This document shows positions 35,021 to 47,035 of a stretch of 64,000 nt of DNA, one piece after another. This stretch comes from Panorpa germanica. Lineage: Eukaryota > Arthropoda > Insecta > Mecoptera > Panorpidae. Below the pieces are notes generated by a model, which worked only from the letters and a program-made list of their open reading frames with translations, was not told where the DNA came from and ran no database searches. Position 1 is the first letter of the stretch; each line of letters opens with the position of its first letter. The position numbers were made by a program, and so were the translations under genes. The DNA lies in NCBI GenBank assembly GCA_963678705.1, contig OY783210.1, forward strand, positions 13,083,331-13,147,330, given 5' to 3'.

Positions 35021-35796
35021 ACCTAATCCAAAAATTAATAAAACATATATTCTCTGTTCAGTTAAATGTTTTGAAAATGAATATTAGATTATCGAATTTC
35101 GGGTTGAGATCATTAAGGCACCTATAGTTTCAATGCTTAGTTGCAAATCAGTTAAAATAAATTTTATTGTAAAAAGTACTTTAGAAGATGAAGGGAGCAC
35201 TACGGGCAGAAATTAATGAAAAAATTTATCTTTAAACAGTATATGCGCCTATCCTTATACAGTCACGTTACTTTATTTATATTATCATCAATAAATATTT
35301 ATACAAGCATTAATTTCTGTCTGAAGTTGTAGAACAAGAAATTAGCGGTCGTCATAAAAAAAATCGGTAAAAAATGTTTTGCTTTAATAATTAATTGATG
35401 TTTTCATAGATTGACAACTAAACTGTTCAAACAATCGAACAGCCGTGCTCGTGACAAATGCACACTGTACATTATCAATCATGTGTAGTTTCCTTTCACC
35501 CCACCCCTTTATAACGAAACATGCTTTTGTTATTGTACTTAAGTGGGTACTAAAAATGAAGGTGATTCACAATTGTTAAAATGATTCTAAAAATTCTAAT
35601 TTCCTAATCCTATATAAATAGGTTGAAAGTATATTTCAGTAATTGGTGGAATTTCATAAAAGCGGTGTGCGCCTGAAGCCTCACAATTGTTGACAATATT
35701 GAAAATACATTAATGTGATCGATGTAATAATCCTTTAACAGTGAAACACATAATTATTAACGACAAACCTCCAACCAGTACGCCTAAATATTCTGA

Positions 35797-36440
35797 AAAA
35801 TTAAATAACACTATGATGATTTCATACCTTCTTTTCTTCTATGAATTGCTATCCCTTTTATACAACAAGAATAAGTCATGAATAATTAGAATCAAATTTA
35901 TTGTTAATTAAATTTATTGTATTTATTTATCTTTAAATTTTTTGATCGTGCAACATTGTAAATTTATTTAAACATTACTTTAATTTTAATTATGTAAATA
36001 TGGCAACAGCGCATCTGTGCTTTGTTTATGTTTAAACACCTGCGTTGAGTCAATGACATGTAAGTCATAACAAACTTTATCAATTATTTTGCAATGTTTC
36101 GTTTTAGAGAAAAATAATTATAATGTGTTAGAGCAGTGCATAATTTTATTTAAGGTTTTTAAATGTAAACGAAAGAGACAGCAATATTATTCTAAAAATA
36201 TTTATAAACTAAATAATTGAATTTACTGTTTGGTTATTTCCATGGATGTGTTACAGTTAAAGGCGAGCTTGAGACATTACGTTCGACTGCCTAATGATTG
36301 TCATTTGAAGAAAAGAGATAAATATAGTTTCCAAATCAATTTAACAAAATAACTAGCTATTATACATACTCATTTGAATTTTAGAAAATATTTTATCTGT
36401 TTGCAAGTTTAAACTTGAACGTAAAAGATATGCTGGAACT
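35797..36440. repeat. Direct repeat upstream of the ionotropic receptor
   Basis: Downstream partner of 30185-30745. It lies about 180 bp before the receptor start codon and probably includes its promoter. Confidence 0.75.
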
Positions 36441-36620
36441 TAATTCTAGGTTATGTGAACCATCCTAAAACCACAGCTATATGATATAACTATGTGTGAG
36501 ATATTTACTATATAAAAGCTATAATTTTCTTTCTAATAGTCCCATTAAGCTAGAAACACACATTTCGTATTGTACTTTACAAAATGTTCATCATAAGTGG
36601 TTGTTATAACTAGAACAAAA

Positions 36621-39600
36621 ATGCTTAAATTAGTTGTGATTTATTTTATTACAATTCTTCTGTCTTTCGTCTTAGCAAATAACGGAAAATTATTCCTTCA
36701 ACGAATTCTTCCTCCGTGTCATCGATGCTGGCAAATTTGCGCTGAAGATGGAGCTTTAAGTAAATTTTTGATCAAAAGCTTAAGCAAACTCTACAACCCT
36801 ATTTACGTGGGAAGTTTAAAACAAATTGAACCAGAGAATTTACAATATTGCGATGGGTACATGTTTATATTCCAAAGTGTTGACGAAATGGTCAACGGAA
36901 TGAGGTCAAAAAATATCAGGAGGATACGAAATAAGAAGATGATAGTCTTTTACATCTCTAATGAAGAATACATCATGCACGATTCGATAATAGACGATGT
37001 CCATGAGAAGACAATCAATTTAATACTAGTGAAAATATTCTTGTCAAATTTTGAATTATTTCCTAACTTTACAGTTTACGAAGATAACTCATTGGAATTT
37101 GAGATTTATGCTCCATTGGTTAATAAGAAACTCGTACTTAACAACTTTAATTACACCCATGTCATTAGTCCTATTGGTCACTTATTTGAACTACAAAAAT
37201 GGCGGCCAAATTTTATCAGATATAATAAAACATTTCACATAAGTTTATTTCATTGTCCTCCATTCGTTATCAGAGATAAAAATGGCGGTCTAAGCGGCAT
37301 AGAATACAATATAGTAAGCGAAATTGTTAAAGGATGGAAAGTTAAGATACATAATAAAGAAATTTTGGAAGCAAAGGAAGATCCATGGTCAGCAGTGAAG
37401 GATGATATTGCAGAAAATGTCACTGATTTGGCAACCTGCTCAATGTGGCTTATACTAGAAAACTGGTTGACTGTTGATATGTCAAAAGAATATGGAAATC
37501 TTTGTTCTACTTTTCTTGTACCAAAACCTACTCCTGTTGATACTTCAAAATACATATATCTACCTCTAAGCAGAAATGTTTGGATCTTTTACACCTTCTC
37601 TTTAGTCTTTGTGAGCGTCTGCATGTATTTCTTAGCGCGTGTAGGAAGTAAGTAAGTATATTTTTTGTAAGCTAAATTGTTATTCTGTTCTACAATTTTC
37701 AGCGTTATCACTATTGCACTTCAATGGGCTTGTGTCCTCATTTTTTAGTGGTCGATTTTTCAATTGTTGATTGAAATTGATGTTAATAAATGTGTATTGG
37801 CGTGTCTATTTTATTAAATATCTAAATGTTGACGGAGATATAGCAATTAAAAATTTGAATTGTAGTTTTAGCGCTGGAAATAGTCGGCCATATTTGTATG
37901 ACGTGAAATGCATTTTAATGTCAGTTATTTGTCTGTGGTAATGTTTTGTAGCTAGTGGTAGTCAAATAATCAAGTCAAGTCAAAGAATAATAAGTTTTTA
38001 TTTTATTTAACCCTGCTAAGGCAGACATATTATTGAAATTTTATTGTTCCTTGAAATAGCTGTAAATAATATTTGATATATAAATACATATAGCAGAGAT
38101 TTATAAGCTGTAAGGTTGGCAGCGGTTGTGATGTCAAATTAATAATTAAAGAAACAAAACGACTATTTTAATTGTTAATATCTCTTAACAAGGAGTTATT
38201 AAATAATAATTGAACATTTGAGGTTCTAGTAACCCACTTTATCCATATATATATATATAGACTTTTATAGAAATTAAGACATAGGACACAAGCCCATTCG
38301 CATCAACTTTATCTTCGATATAGAGTTCGTATTAAAATAGAAATTCGTTTTAACTGCACGACCGCAAGCTGGGTTTGAAATCGCAATATGATCAAACACA
38401 TAACATTACAAATTCTTTATTTTAGAACTGTGCCTAGAAGATGGCAAAAGACAAGATACAAAAGTCTCTCGAGATGTGTTGCGGAAGCTGTTGCTGCAGT
38501 ATCTTCTCATGGTGCTGTCATATTTCCACCGCAAGAGTCATTGAGACACATCATGGTCACGTGGATGGTGGTCTGTGTTATAAGTAAGAAATATTACTCC
38601 TGTCACTATTGCTGTAAACACAAAACTAACACATAACTGACATATCAGATAAAACAGATAGATTCCTTTTTACTAAGGGTACAATTTTACATTTTACAAC
38701 TGAATGCACAACTGTAATTTTAATTTTTTGAAGATATCTCACTGATGAACTGACGATCGATATAATAATTTTCTATGCATGATGTCATAGTATGTACTCA
38801 TTTTTTAGAGGTCGATTTATCAATTGTTGATTGAAATTGATGTTGGCGTTTTTATTTTAATAATTATCTAAATTTTGACGGAGATATAGCAATTAAAAGT
38901 TTGAGTTGTGGTTTTAGCGCTACAGATGTCAGCCATATTTATGACGTAACATGTCTGTACTAAGGGTAGGTCAGTTATTTTTTCTATGAATAAGAGAAAG
39001 ATCTGTTGTATAAAAGAGTCACGTGTCTTCGAATGTTCTATAACGTTAAATAACTTTAATAATTAAAGAGAAAAAATTACATTTTTAATTGTTAATTTCT
39101 CCTAACATATAAGGAGTTGTTAAAAAATAATTATACATTTGCGGTTCTGGTAGCCAAATTTATCAATATATAGTACAGTTTCATAGAAATTAAGACATAA
39201 AGAAATTTAAAAAATAAAATAGAAACAATAAACATGTTCTTTAATAAAGATTCAAAATATCCAATAATATTTACAGAAGGTACATTTCCATTTTAGTTCA
39301 TTATATTTTATTTTAATTCTTTTAGTATCTGCAAGCTACTCTACTGGGGTTGCTTCCCTTTTAACAACTCCAAGATTTTCCAGAAATATCGAAACATTTA
39401 AAGATATGGTAGATGAAGGTAAATCAATATTATTTATTTATCCTAATATTGTCATGTATGTTTAATCAGTCTTTATATATTTCAGGTGTGTATTGGGGCC
39501 ATAGCTATAACAACCAAAAATTCGGTGAAGATTTAAGGCAAACAACAAATATTCACAAAAAAATATTTCTAAAACGAGAGAAACCAGAGCATGGGATAAA

Positions 39601-40042
39601 GGATCGATTCGAAAGAATTGCAAGGAATAATTACGCAATATTTGTAAAAGTACTTGGAAATAACTACGTAACTGACACCGCAGAATTCAAAGATGTTGCT
39701 TACAAGCTAAAACTAATAAAGGAATGTGTCTCAGAAAATTATATTGTCTTTGGTTTACAAAAGAATTCTCCTTACACATCCATCTTTAATGATAAAATTA
39801 TTCAAATGGCTGAAGGAGGACTTATTAATTATTGGATTAGTAATGCAAATAGGCTAAATGAATTTGGAATAAATTATATGAATCATTTCTTTGAATCTTA
39901 CAAGCATATAATAAGACAGCCTAGTGCTATCCAATATAAAGATGTGTGTAGTCATTTCTATTTCCTCCTCATTGGATTAATAATATCAAGCATTGTATTT
40001 ATTTTTGAAATAACATTTTATTGTTATTTAAGATTAATCTAG
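36621..40042 (+). CDS. Ionotropic receptor (divergent insect IR), 612 aa
   Basis: Four exons: 36621-37651, 38426-38583, 39326-39418 and 39486-40042; phases fit and the joined frame is open. It starts with the ATG after AACAAAA. Order: signal peptide MLKLVVIYFITILLSFVLA, an N-terminal region, ligand-binding S1 (CPPFVIRDKNGGLSGIEYN near residue 215), TM1 (VWIFYTFSLVFVSVCMYFLA), a pore-loop region, TM2 (LRHIMVTWMVVCVIISASYS), then TGVASLLTTPRF and S2 (EGVYWGHSYN), and TM3 (FLLIGLIISSIVFIFEI) with a short tail. IRs form ligand-gated cation channels in chemosensory neuron membranes with co-receptors. The glutamate-binding Arg of S1 is not evident, as in most IRs. Introns 1 and 2 each contain a family B MITE. 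Subfamily is not assigned. Confidence 0.92.
37726..38295. mobile_element. MITE family B, 570 bp, in receptor intron 1 and inside a family A remnant
   Basis: It runs from GGGCTTGTGTCCTCATTTTT to the inverse of GGGCTTGTGTCCTATG, with AT on both flanks. The outer sequence (TATCACTATTGCACTTCAAT at left, TCGCATCAACTTTATCTTCG at right) is family A interior. Confidence 0.85.
38790..39204. mobile_element. MITE family B, decayed copy in receptor intron 2
   Basis: It shares CTCATTTTTTAGAGGTCGAT, then TTAGCGCTACAGATGTCAGC, then AGAAATTAAGACATA with the other copies. The outermost repeats are eroded. Confidence 0.75.
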
Positions 40043-40601
40043 CTATGGAATTATAATAAATTTATATCAACAATATTGTTAATTATAGCAAACTAAAATG
40101 TATTTGATCATGCGCCTGACTTTACAGCAACACAAATAACAATGTATTCAAATCTTTACATTATTTTAACTAGAAAATGTATTCATATTAAATAATACTA
40201 AATAAATAATATTAATAAAACTCAAACATAAAATAGAAGTCATTAAACATAAATAGCGATTCATTTATTTAATTCAGTCATCTCATTTTTAAATTACCCG
40301 CTTTACACAACTCACAGAAACTGTTGAGCAATATGAAGTTAAATAATAGAGTGTACAATTATTTTTAAACTGACATAATCAACAAGCACCGCAACTGACT
40401 GAAACTGATTTAAATTATCTCTAGTAATCTATGGTAATAAAATAGATATAAATAACAGGACTTTATGAATTAGATTTAACTTGATTGTATTTGAAACATT
40501 TATACCTTATCGCTATTTATATCAGTTATCAAATATATTTTATCTAAAACTACAACAGAATACATAATAATTTTTTTGTAAACATAACCATAAAATAGAA
40601 G
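40043..40601. other. Spacer between receptor and aprataxin genes
   Basis: 559 bp of AT-rich sequence that must hold the receptor 3' end and the aprataxin promoter. I see nothing else in it. Confidence 0.5.
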
Positions 40602-41395
40602 ATGGCAAAACGTAAACTACCCAGCTCTTCGAGTATTCAAAAAATACCTCGTATAAATCCTGGATTTTGGGCAAATAAATTAATTGCATCAATGGATGAC
40701 CCTGAACTAAAAATCTTAGAAAACAGCAATTATGTAGCCATTAAAGATAAATATCCAAAAGCTACGCACCACTTCCTAGTTTTACCAAAGAAAGATATAA
40801 GCAGCATATTAGTGGTAAATAATAAAACATGTTTTTTTCGAAATATATATGCTTTATTTAACCAGTCACAAATATTTGGTCCTACAGCTCAAACGGGATG
40901 ACCTACCTATTCTTGAAGAACTCGAAGATATGGCCAAGGAAATAATTAATACTACAAAATTACCACGAAATAGTTTCAATGTCGGCTATCATGCAGCTCC
41001 TTCCATGCAAAGACTTCATTTGCATGTTATTTCAAAAGATTTTAAATCTCCGTGTCTGAAAACCAAAGATCACTGGAATAGTTTTACAACAGACTTTTTT
41101 ATACCATCAGGAAGTATGTACTTAAATTATTTGTCATATATTTATCTATCAAATATGTTAATTAATATAATAATTTATTACAAATGTGTCAATAATCTTT
41201 TCTCTTTTTGTTTTTGTAGAACTTCGATCAGAATTAGAAGCTAAAGGTGAAGTAAAAACATTAGCTACTTCTTTACAACATTTCAAATCTGTACCCTTAA
41301 AATGTCACGTTTGTGAAGAATTACCAAAAAATATGCCGGCATTGAAACGACACATAGAAACTCACGAAATACTATACATTCGTGAAGTCAAATAA
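40602..41395 (+). CDS. APTX: Aprataxin-like DNA deadenylase, 204 aa
   Basis: Three exons: 40602-40814, 40888-41113 and 41220-41395; the joined frame is open. Domains: an HIT domain (KYPKATHHFLVLPKKDI near residues 46-65, catalytic region SMQRLHLHVISKDF, then SPCLKTKDHWNSFTTDFF) and a C-terminal C2H2-type zinc finger (CHVCEELPKNMPALKRHIET, then H). Aprataxin removes AMP from abortive 5'-adenylated DNA ends left by ligases during strand-break repair, acting in nucleus and mitochondria. The N-terminal FHA domain of vertebrate aprataxin is absent, which I recall is usual for short insect forms. The first residue of the HxHxHxx triad is Arg here (RLHLHV). GTPBP10 follows 241 bp downstream on the same strand. 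Confidence 0.92.
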
Positions 41396-41636
41396 TTTAT
41401 ATATACATTAATATTTATTAACTTCATTGTAAAAGTAAACTGATTATAAAAATAATTACGCTTTATTACTAAAGAAATTTTTAATTTTACATTAATTGTT
41501 TTTCCTAACCAATTAGAAACTATTCCTCAGTGTGTTTTCAAGACATTAGTATATTCTGCAGAAATACATAACCTAAAAAACTATAATGTTATAACAACAC
41601 TAACGTTAAGCTGAAGAAAGAAATATAAATATTAAA

Positions 41637-43260
41637 ATGGTTTTATTATTAAGAGCTTTGTTTACAAAAGAACGTAAGGTTTGTTAGACATCATTATACT
41701 ATTGTTTTAATTAATAAAGACCAGGTTTTATTAAAATTTCTATTTTAGGATATTCGACGGCACCTCAAGGGCAAATTTATAGATTCTCTAAGATTACACG
41801 TTAAAGGTGGATCAGGTGGTAATGGATTACCACGTTATGGTGGTGTAGGGGGTCAAGGTGGATGTGTATATTTCACAGCTAACGAACAATTGTCACTTAA
41901 GAGTGTCTCTCAAAAGTATGCAAATATCATTAAATATAGTGCTACGTTGTCGCTGTGTTAATAATATCTTAATGTTTAATGGGTATAGGTGGCCTTTAAA
42001 ACGTGTTTCTGCAACTCATGGAGGTGACAGTCAAAGAAGGAGAATTCTCGGAGAAAGAGGCGGTGATATAAAAATAGAAGTTCCAGTTGGTGTCACAGTG
42101 GTTGACGAAAATGGAAATGTTTTAAGTAAAGCAAATATTAATGGTTAAGAACATGTTAAATGTTTCTACATTAAATACATATATTTTGTTATTATAGGTG
42201 AGCTAAATGAACATGGGTCAACTTGCTTAGCAGCTGGCGGTGGTCCTGGAGGAGGACCTAATAACAACTTTCTTGGACATAAGGGGCAGTCTAGAGTAAT
42301 TACGTTAGATCTGAAATTGATTGCAAATGTGGGGCTCGTAGGATTACCGAATGCGGGGAAGAGTACTTTGTTGAAAGCAATATCAAAAGCAAAACCAAAG
42401 ATAGCTGCTTATCCATGTACGCCTTTTAAAATTTATCATTACTTAACTTTTTTATTATTAAATTATATATTATAATTAAATTATATGTTATATTTAGTTA
42501 CCACGATAAGACCAAATATTGGGGTGATGGAATTTCCAGACTTTCGTCAAATTTCTGTAGCAGATTTACCAGGCCTTATTGAAGGAGCCCACATTAATAT
42601 TGGTAGTTACATCTACTCGTTACTTCTAATCATTAAGATTCAATACTATTATCTATTTTTTAATTCATGTTATTAATCAATTTTTCCTTCTAAGGAATGG
42701 GTCACAAGTTCTTGAAACACGTTGAACGGACTAATTTACTTCTAATGGTTTGTGATATAGGAGGTTTTCAATTGTCTCCTAATCATCAATTAAGAACATG
42801 TTTAGATTCCATATACATACTTAATCGTGAATTAGAATTATACAAATCTGACCTTCTTGAAAAGCCTGCAATGCTACTAATCAATAAGATGGATACACCT
42901 GGTGCTGATGAGAAGTATGAAGAAATAAAACACAAACTAAATAATCTTAAAGGTTTGAATCAATAGATTTAATTATTTTATTTCAGATTTACAAGTTATA
43001 AATAATTTTCATTAAATAATATTTTTTTTTTAGATAATATTGAAGAGTGTCCAACAGCTATTCGTCCAAATACTCTTATAAAATTCGACAAAATAATACC
43101 AATATCAGCAAAACATTCTGGAGAAGATATTAATTTGGTAAAAAATTCCATACGAGAAGTATTAGATATAAATGCAGATCAAGACTCTCCTGAAATTGAA
43201 GCTGCTGTCTATTCAGATTTGAAGCAAAAGCATTTAGAAAGAGGACCCAAATTAACTTAA
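41637..43260 (+). CDS. GTPBP10: GTPBP10, mitochondrial Obg-family GTPase, 390 aa
   Basis: Seven exons: 41637-41678, 41749-41915, 41989-42143, 42198-42416, 42498-42602, 42695-42952 and 43034-43260; all phases agree. The N-terminal Obg fold is glycine-rich ([20 protein letters not shown], then GGVGGQGG). The G domain has G1 [10 protein letters not shown]3 DLPG, G4 NKMD and G5 SAK. Length is close to the human protein (about 387 aa). The family assists late assembly of the large mitochondrial ribosomal subunit. The exon 1 donor (AAG|GTTTGT) is weak but is the only join that keeps the frame. OSGEPL1 converges from the other strand with its stop 59 bp away. Confidence 0.93.
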
Positions 43261-43319
43261 ATAAGAACCAATTTTAGTAAATGTAAAACGTTTATTAATT
43301 AAAAGTTATCGTTTTCATT

Positions 43320-45571
43320 TTATTGTTTTATTAGTTCAACGTATTCTTCTTCCACACTATCAATATTGTCAGCATGTTTTAATAGCTCTGCAAGTTTAAT
43401 CCATTTACATTTAAGATTAGCAGCAGCTACTTTTTCTATCCAACTTTCACCAAGCTGACACTTTGATATAATATCAACGGAATCTACATCCGATATAACA
43501 TCTGATCTTTGAACGTATCTGTAATTAGATGATAATATTAATGTTTAAAGAAATAAATTGAGTCAAAATAGTTTTAGTAACCTAATATATCTTACTTTTC
43601 TATGCCATTCCAAGCAATCATGACTCCATTATCTGTACAAAGTTCTGGTGGTGGTCGATATATATTAAATTCCTTTTCTCTACACAAAACACTTAATCCG
43701 TTGTATATGAAATCGTTTGAAGCTACTCCTCCAGCGACTACCTATAAAAAGGTTCAGAAAAAGTACAGGGTGCGGTTTGGAGACTTCCTTCTATTATCAT
43801 ATCAAATTCAATTGTATCCAGTCATACGTTTATTGAGGTGGATATAATAAGGATAAGCATAATGATATGTAAATAAATGAGTTAAGGCACAAGAATGTAG
43901 TGCCAAATGGCAAAAACATTAAAAATAAAATTATAATAATAACTAATCTTCGAATAGTTAGGCCATAAGCTGATAAAATAAAGTAACTTCAAGCATATCT
44001 TCAATGACCTATTTTTCAACGCATACACTGGCATAAATCGTATGCCTACTTGAATTAACATTTTTTTAGGTGCCACTCGAAATTAATAGTATCTAGTCGC
44101 AATTATCTTACGACCAAGATAGCAACTGTTTTTGCCAACCTCTCTGATAAATCCGGGTTATATATATATGAATACAATATATCTATAAACATATAAATTA
44201 TTTTACCAAAGTATTATTTTCGGCTTCCAGTAGACCATTCTCCTCACAATATTCCATTGCACGTTGTGTTCTATGACAAAGGTGCCTAGTTATCGCCCAT
44301 TGAAAACCAGCACAAAGATCCTCATGATTTGGTATAACTTCATCAGCAGATACTTCTGCATCAATAAATAAAAGATTTAAGACTTTTATAATCAATAAAA
44401 AAATTTAAAAAAAACTTTATGAATTATTACCGAATTTTTTCTCGCAGTCTTTGATATGTCTTAAAGCAGTATTTTTAAGACCAGCAAAACTAAACTGACA
44501 ATCTCTATATCTCGTGAGGGGTAAAGGAAAATTAAATGCAAGAGGTTGTTTGGATGATCTAGCAGCTACTTCAATTGCACGGCCTCCACACATGCCTTGA
44601 TATTGCGGAAGATTTGTGAGTTTTAAGCGTCTGGCAGTCTGTGAAAATTTAACTCTTATTTCCTTCAATTGTGGTATTTAGTAAATTACTATTCCAAAGG
44701 CGCTACCTTATCCAACGCTTCTCCTGGTGCATCATCCAAACTCTCTCCTAGCAGTACTATATCTCCAACATTTCTAATAACAGCTAATAAACAATGTCCA
44801 CCACTAAAACATAATTATTACATAAAAAAAAACATCCGATCGTATAATTTTCTGGAAAGAAATAATATCCACTTTTATTTCTTTCACGGAGTTTTATAAT
44901 ATCACCTAATAAGCAGTACGAGGTATGGAAATTTTACATCATACATTTTCCCTATTCTTACTGTTAAAGCATGAGCTTCCATGTGATGTATTGGTATAAT
45001 AGGTTTATTATATCTGCGGGCGAGATATCGAGCATATCGCATGCCTACTAGGAGACTCAGAGGAAGACCTAAATATAGCAATAAGGATTGATATTTGAAT
45101 TCAATGAAATATTATAAATACTAATGCTAATAAATGTATACCAGGTCTATTAGTGACAGCTATAGCACTCATATCATATAAACCCATCCCTGACCCTCTT
45201 AACGCAAGTTTCACAACATCTTCAATGTGCTTTCTATGCTCATCAGATGCTATTGGAGGTATTATACCACCATGCCTGAAAATTGATATGTTAAGAATTT
45301 ATTTGCGGTAAATTAAATAGAATCGTATTTATAAATACTTTAGATGGAGTTGTTCTTGAGAATGAAGAGCTTGCCCTAATATTTTACCCTCGAGATTAAC
45401 AATTGCACAACCAGTATCATCACAAGATGTTTCAATTCCAAGTATAATTGGGTTATCGGAAAAGGTGAGTGCTTTGCCATGAGATTTTCTTATATTCTGG
45501 CTGAAGCATTTAGTGTTTGACAAAAATTTGTTTCTTAAATTATATAAAACTCTGGTTGTTCTGGAATACAT
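43320..45571 (-). CDS. OSGEPL1: OSGEPL1/Qri7, mitochondrial tRNA t6A synthase subunit, 442 aa
   Basis: Eight exons: 45339-45571, 45142-45275, 44906-45068, 44707-44803, 44431-44638, 44207-44355, 43596-43741 and 43320-43518; phases agree. It starts with a basic, Ser/Arg-rich stretch ([19 protein letters not shown]) that suits a mitochondrial targeting peptide. Family motifs: [16 protein letters not shown], the metal-binding [17 protein letters not shown], the [15 protein letters not shown] nucleotide site and VVAGGVASN, then [12 protein letters not shown]. It transfers threonylcarbamoyl to adenosine 37 of mitochondrial tRNAs. The exon-6/7 intron contains a LINE 3' tail. It is divergent from YKT6, with 498 bp between start codons. 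Confidence 0.94.
43870..43945 (+). mobile_element. LINE 3' tail in an OSGEPL1 intron
   Basis: AGGCACAAGAATGTAGTGCC then AAATGGCAAAAACATT resembles the last bases of the LINE at 49636-50099 (AGGCAGAAGAATGTAATGCC). It is on the strand opposite to OSGEPL1, and only the 3' untranslated end is present. Confidence 0.55.
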
Positions 45572-46069
45572 GGTAATTTCTACTATAGGTGTATTAACAT
45601 TTTTAGGTTACTTTCATAAATATTAGAACTGCCGCCTTCTTTTGTAAATTATTTATTCTGTAAGTTTATAATAACTTAATTGGATTATCAAAATAATTTT
45701 GATTTTGTTTTGCTTTGTATATTATTTTATGTTTATGAATGACAATGACAATTGAACGAAAACGAACTTGACTTTTATCTACTTAGGAAACAATCAACCA
45801 ACACACAAATAAAACCAACGACGCAATACCAGCAAAAACTGCAACTTAAGATATATGCAATTAATGATTTATTATTTTTTTATTAGTATATGGTTGTCTG
45901 TAGTTGTCTTTTCTACCAATCTGTCAAAAGGGACAAGCACTTATAAATATGTTGAAACATTAGTGATTTATTAGTATTTTTTAAGGGTTTTTAAATTAGA
46001 TTATACAATACATTTTGCTACGGAACTATTTCTTGACATAAAAATAAACCATCTATATAAATCTGAAAA
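45572..46069. promoter_or_regulatory. Shared promoter region of OSGEPL1 and YKT6
   Basis: The two genes are head to head, with 498 bp between start codons and no TATA box that I can point to. A bidirectional promoter is inferred from spacing alone. Confidence 0.5.
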
Positions 46070-47035
46070 ATGGTAAAGTTATTTGCACTCGGTATTTTTT
46101 ACAAGGACTCCACTAGTGCTACTAGTTTAAAAGCAGCCTATGAGTTATCTGGATTTGGTTTCTTTCAACGATCGTCTGTGCAAGACTTTATGTGTTTTGC
46201 AAGCAAAACAATTGTTGAAAGGACACAACTCGCAGCTAGACAGTCAGTTAAAGAAAATGGTAAGCTGATTCATATTTAATCCAAATACAAAGGATTATAA
46301 TCAATTTTTATATTCCAGATATTGTTAAATTAATTCATTGTATATATGTTCATTGTTTAATTCTTAATTAAAGATTCAACTATCGTTTGCATGTACCATA
46401 TGTTTACCAAAATCAATAAGTGTGTAAGTGTGTCCAGGCATAATTAATATTATTGTTTAGAGTACATGTGTCACGTATATTGCCGTGCGGATGGTTTGGC
46501 TGGTGTTGTGATTACTGATCATGAATATCCAGGAAGGGTTGCACACACACTACTGACGAAAGTCTTGGACGAGTTTGCCGTTAAAGTATCACCTGATGCT
46601 TGGCCACAAGGTATAAGAAGCAACATTGTTCGTACATTACATTTAAGATACATTTGATGCAGTTTTTAAAGAATTTATTGTTTTTTTTTAGGAGCTGATG
46701 CATGTGCGTCGTATCCAAATAATAATTTAGCTGCCATCCTCGCTCGCTGGCAAAACCCTCGTGAAGCCGATGCTATGACTAAAATTCAAGATGATTTGGA
46801 TGAAACTAAAATTATATTGGTAAGTTTAACTAATGATAATATAACGTATAATTTATTTATCTAAAAGGAACAAATACTGACTATAAATATATTACAGCAC
46901 AATACTATTGAAGCAGTCTTAGAGCGTGGCGAGAAATTAGATGATTTGGTAGAAAAATCAGAAGGTTTGACTTATCATAGTAAATTATTTTATAAAACAG
47001 CTCGTAAGACAAACAGTTGCTGCAGCTACAGCTAA
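46070..47035 (+). CDS. YKT6: YKT6, prenylated R-SNARE, 201 aa
   Basis: Four exons: 46070-46259, 46461-46610, 46692-46819 and 46898-47035; phases agree. The N-terminal longin domain is clear (MVKLFALGIFYKDS, then SSVQDFMCFASKTIVERT, then VTDHEYP-like VITDHEYPGRVAHTLL). The SNARE motif runs from MTKIQDDLDETKIILHNTIE to VLERGEKLDDLVEKSE. The C-terminus is KTNSCCSYS: adjacent cysteines for palmitoylation and farnesylation, in place of a transmembrane anchor. YKT6 works in ER-Golgi transport, endosome fusion and autophagosome-lysosome fusion. Length matches the family (about 198 aa). Confidence 0.95.

Larger units (their letters stand above)
18754..36620. other. 17.9-kb region without a recognised host gene
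   Basis: The region is filled with MITEs, hAT elements, LINE fragments, a Helitron-like element and direct repeats, all listed separately. Between them the sequence is AT-rich with only short reading frames. I find no conserved protein other than transposase and LINE remnants. Confidence 0.6.

Noticed and set aside
36597-36620. In-frame extension of the receptor upstream of 36621
   Set aside because: It contains no ATG. The ATG at 36621 has a good context and starts directly with the signal peptide.
37648-37651. Alternative donor GTAAGT at 37648 for receptor exon 1
   Set aside because: It would leave phase 1 and bring exon 2 into a frame with an early stop. The donor at 37652 (GTAAGTAT) keeps the transmembrane frame.
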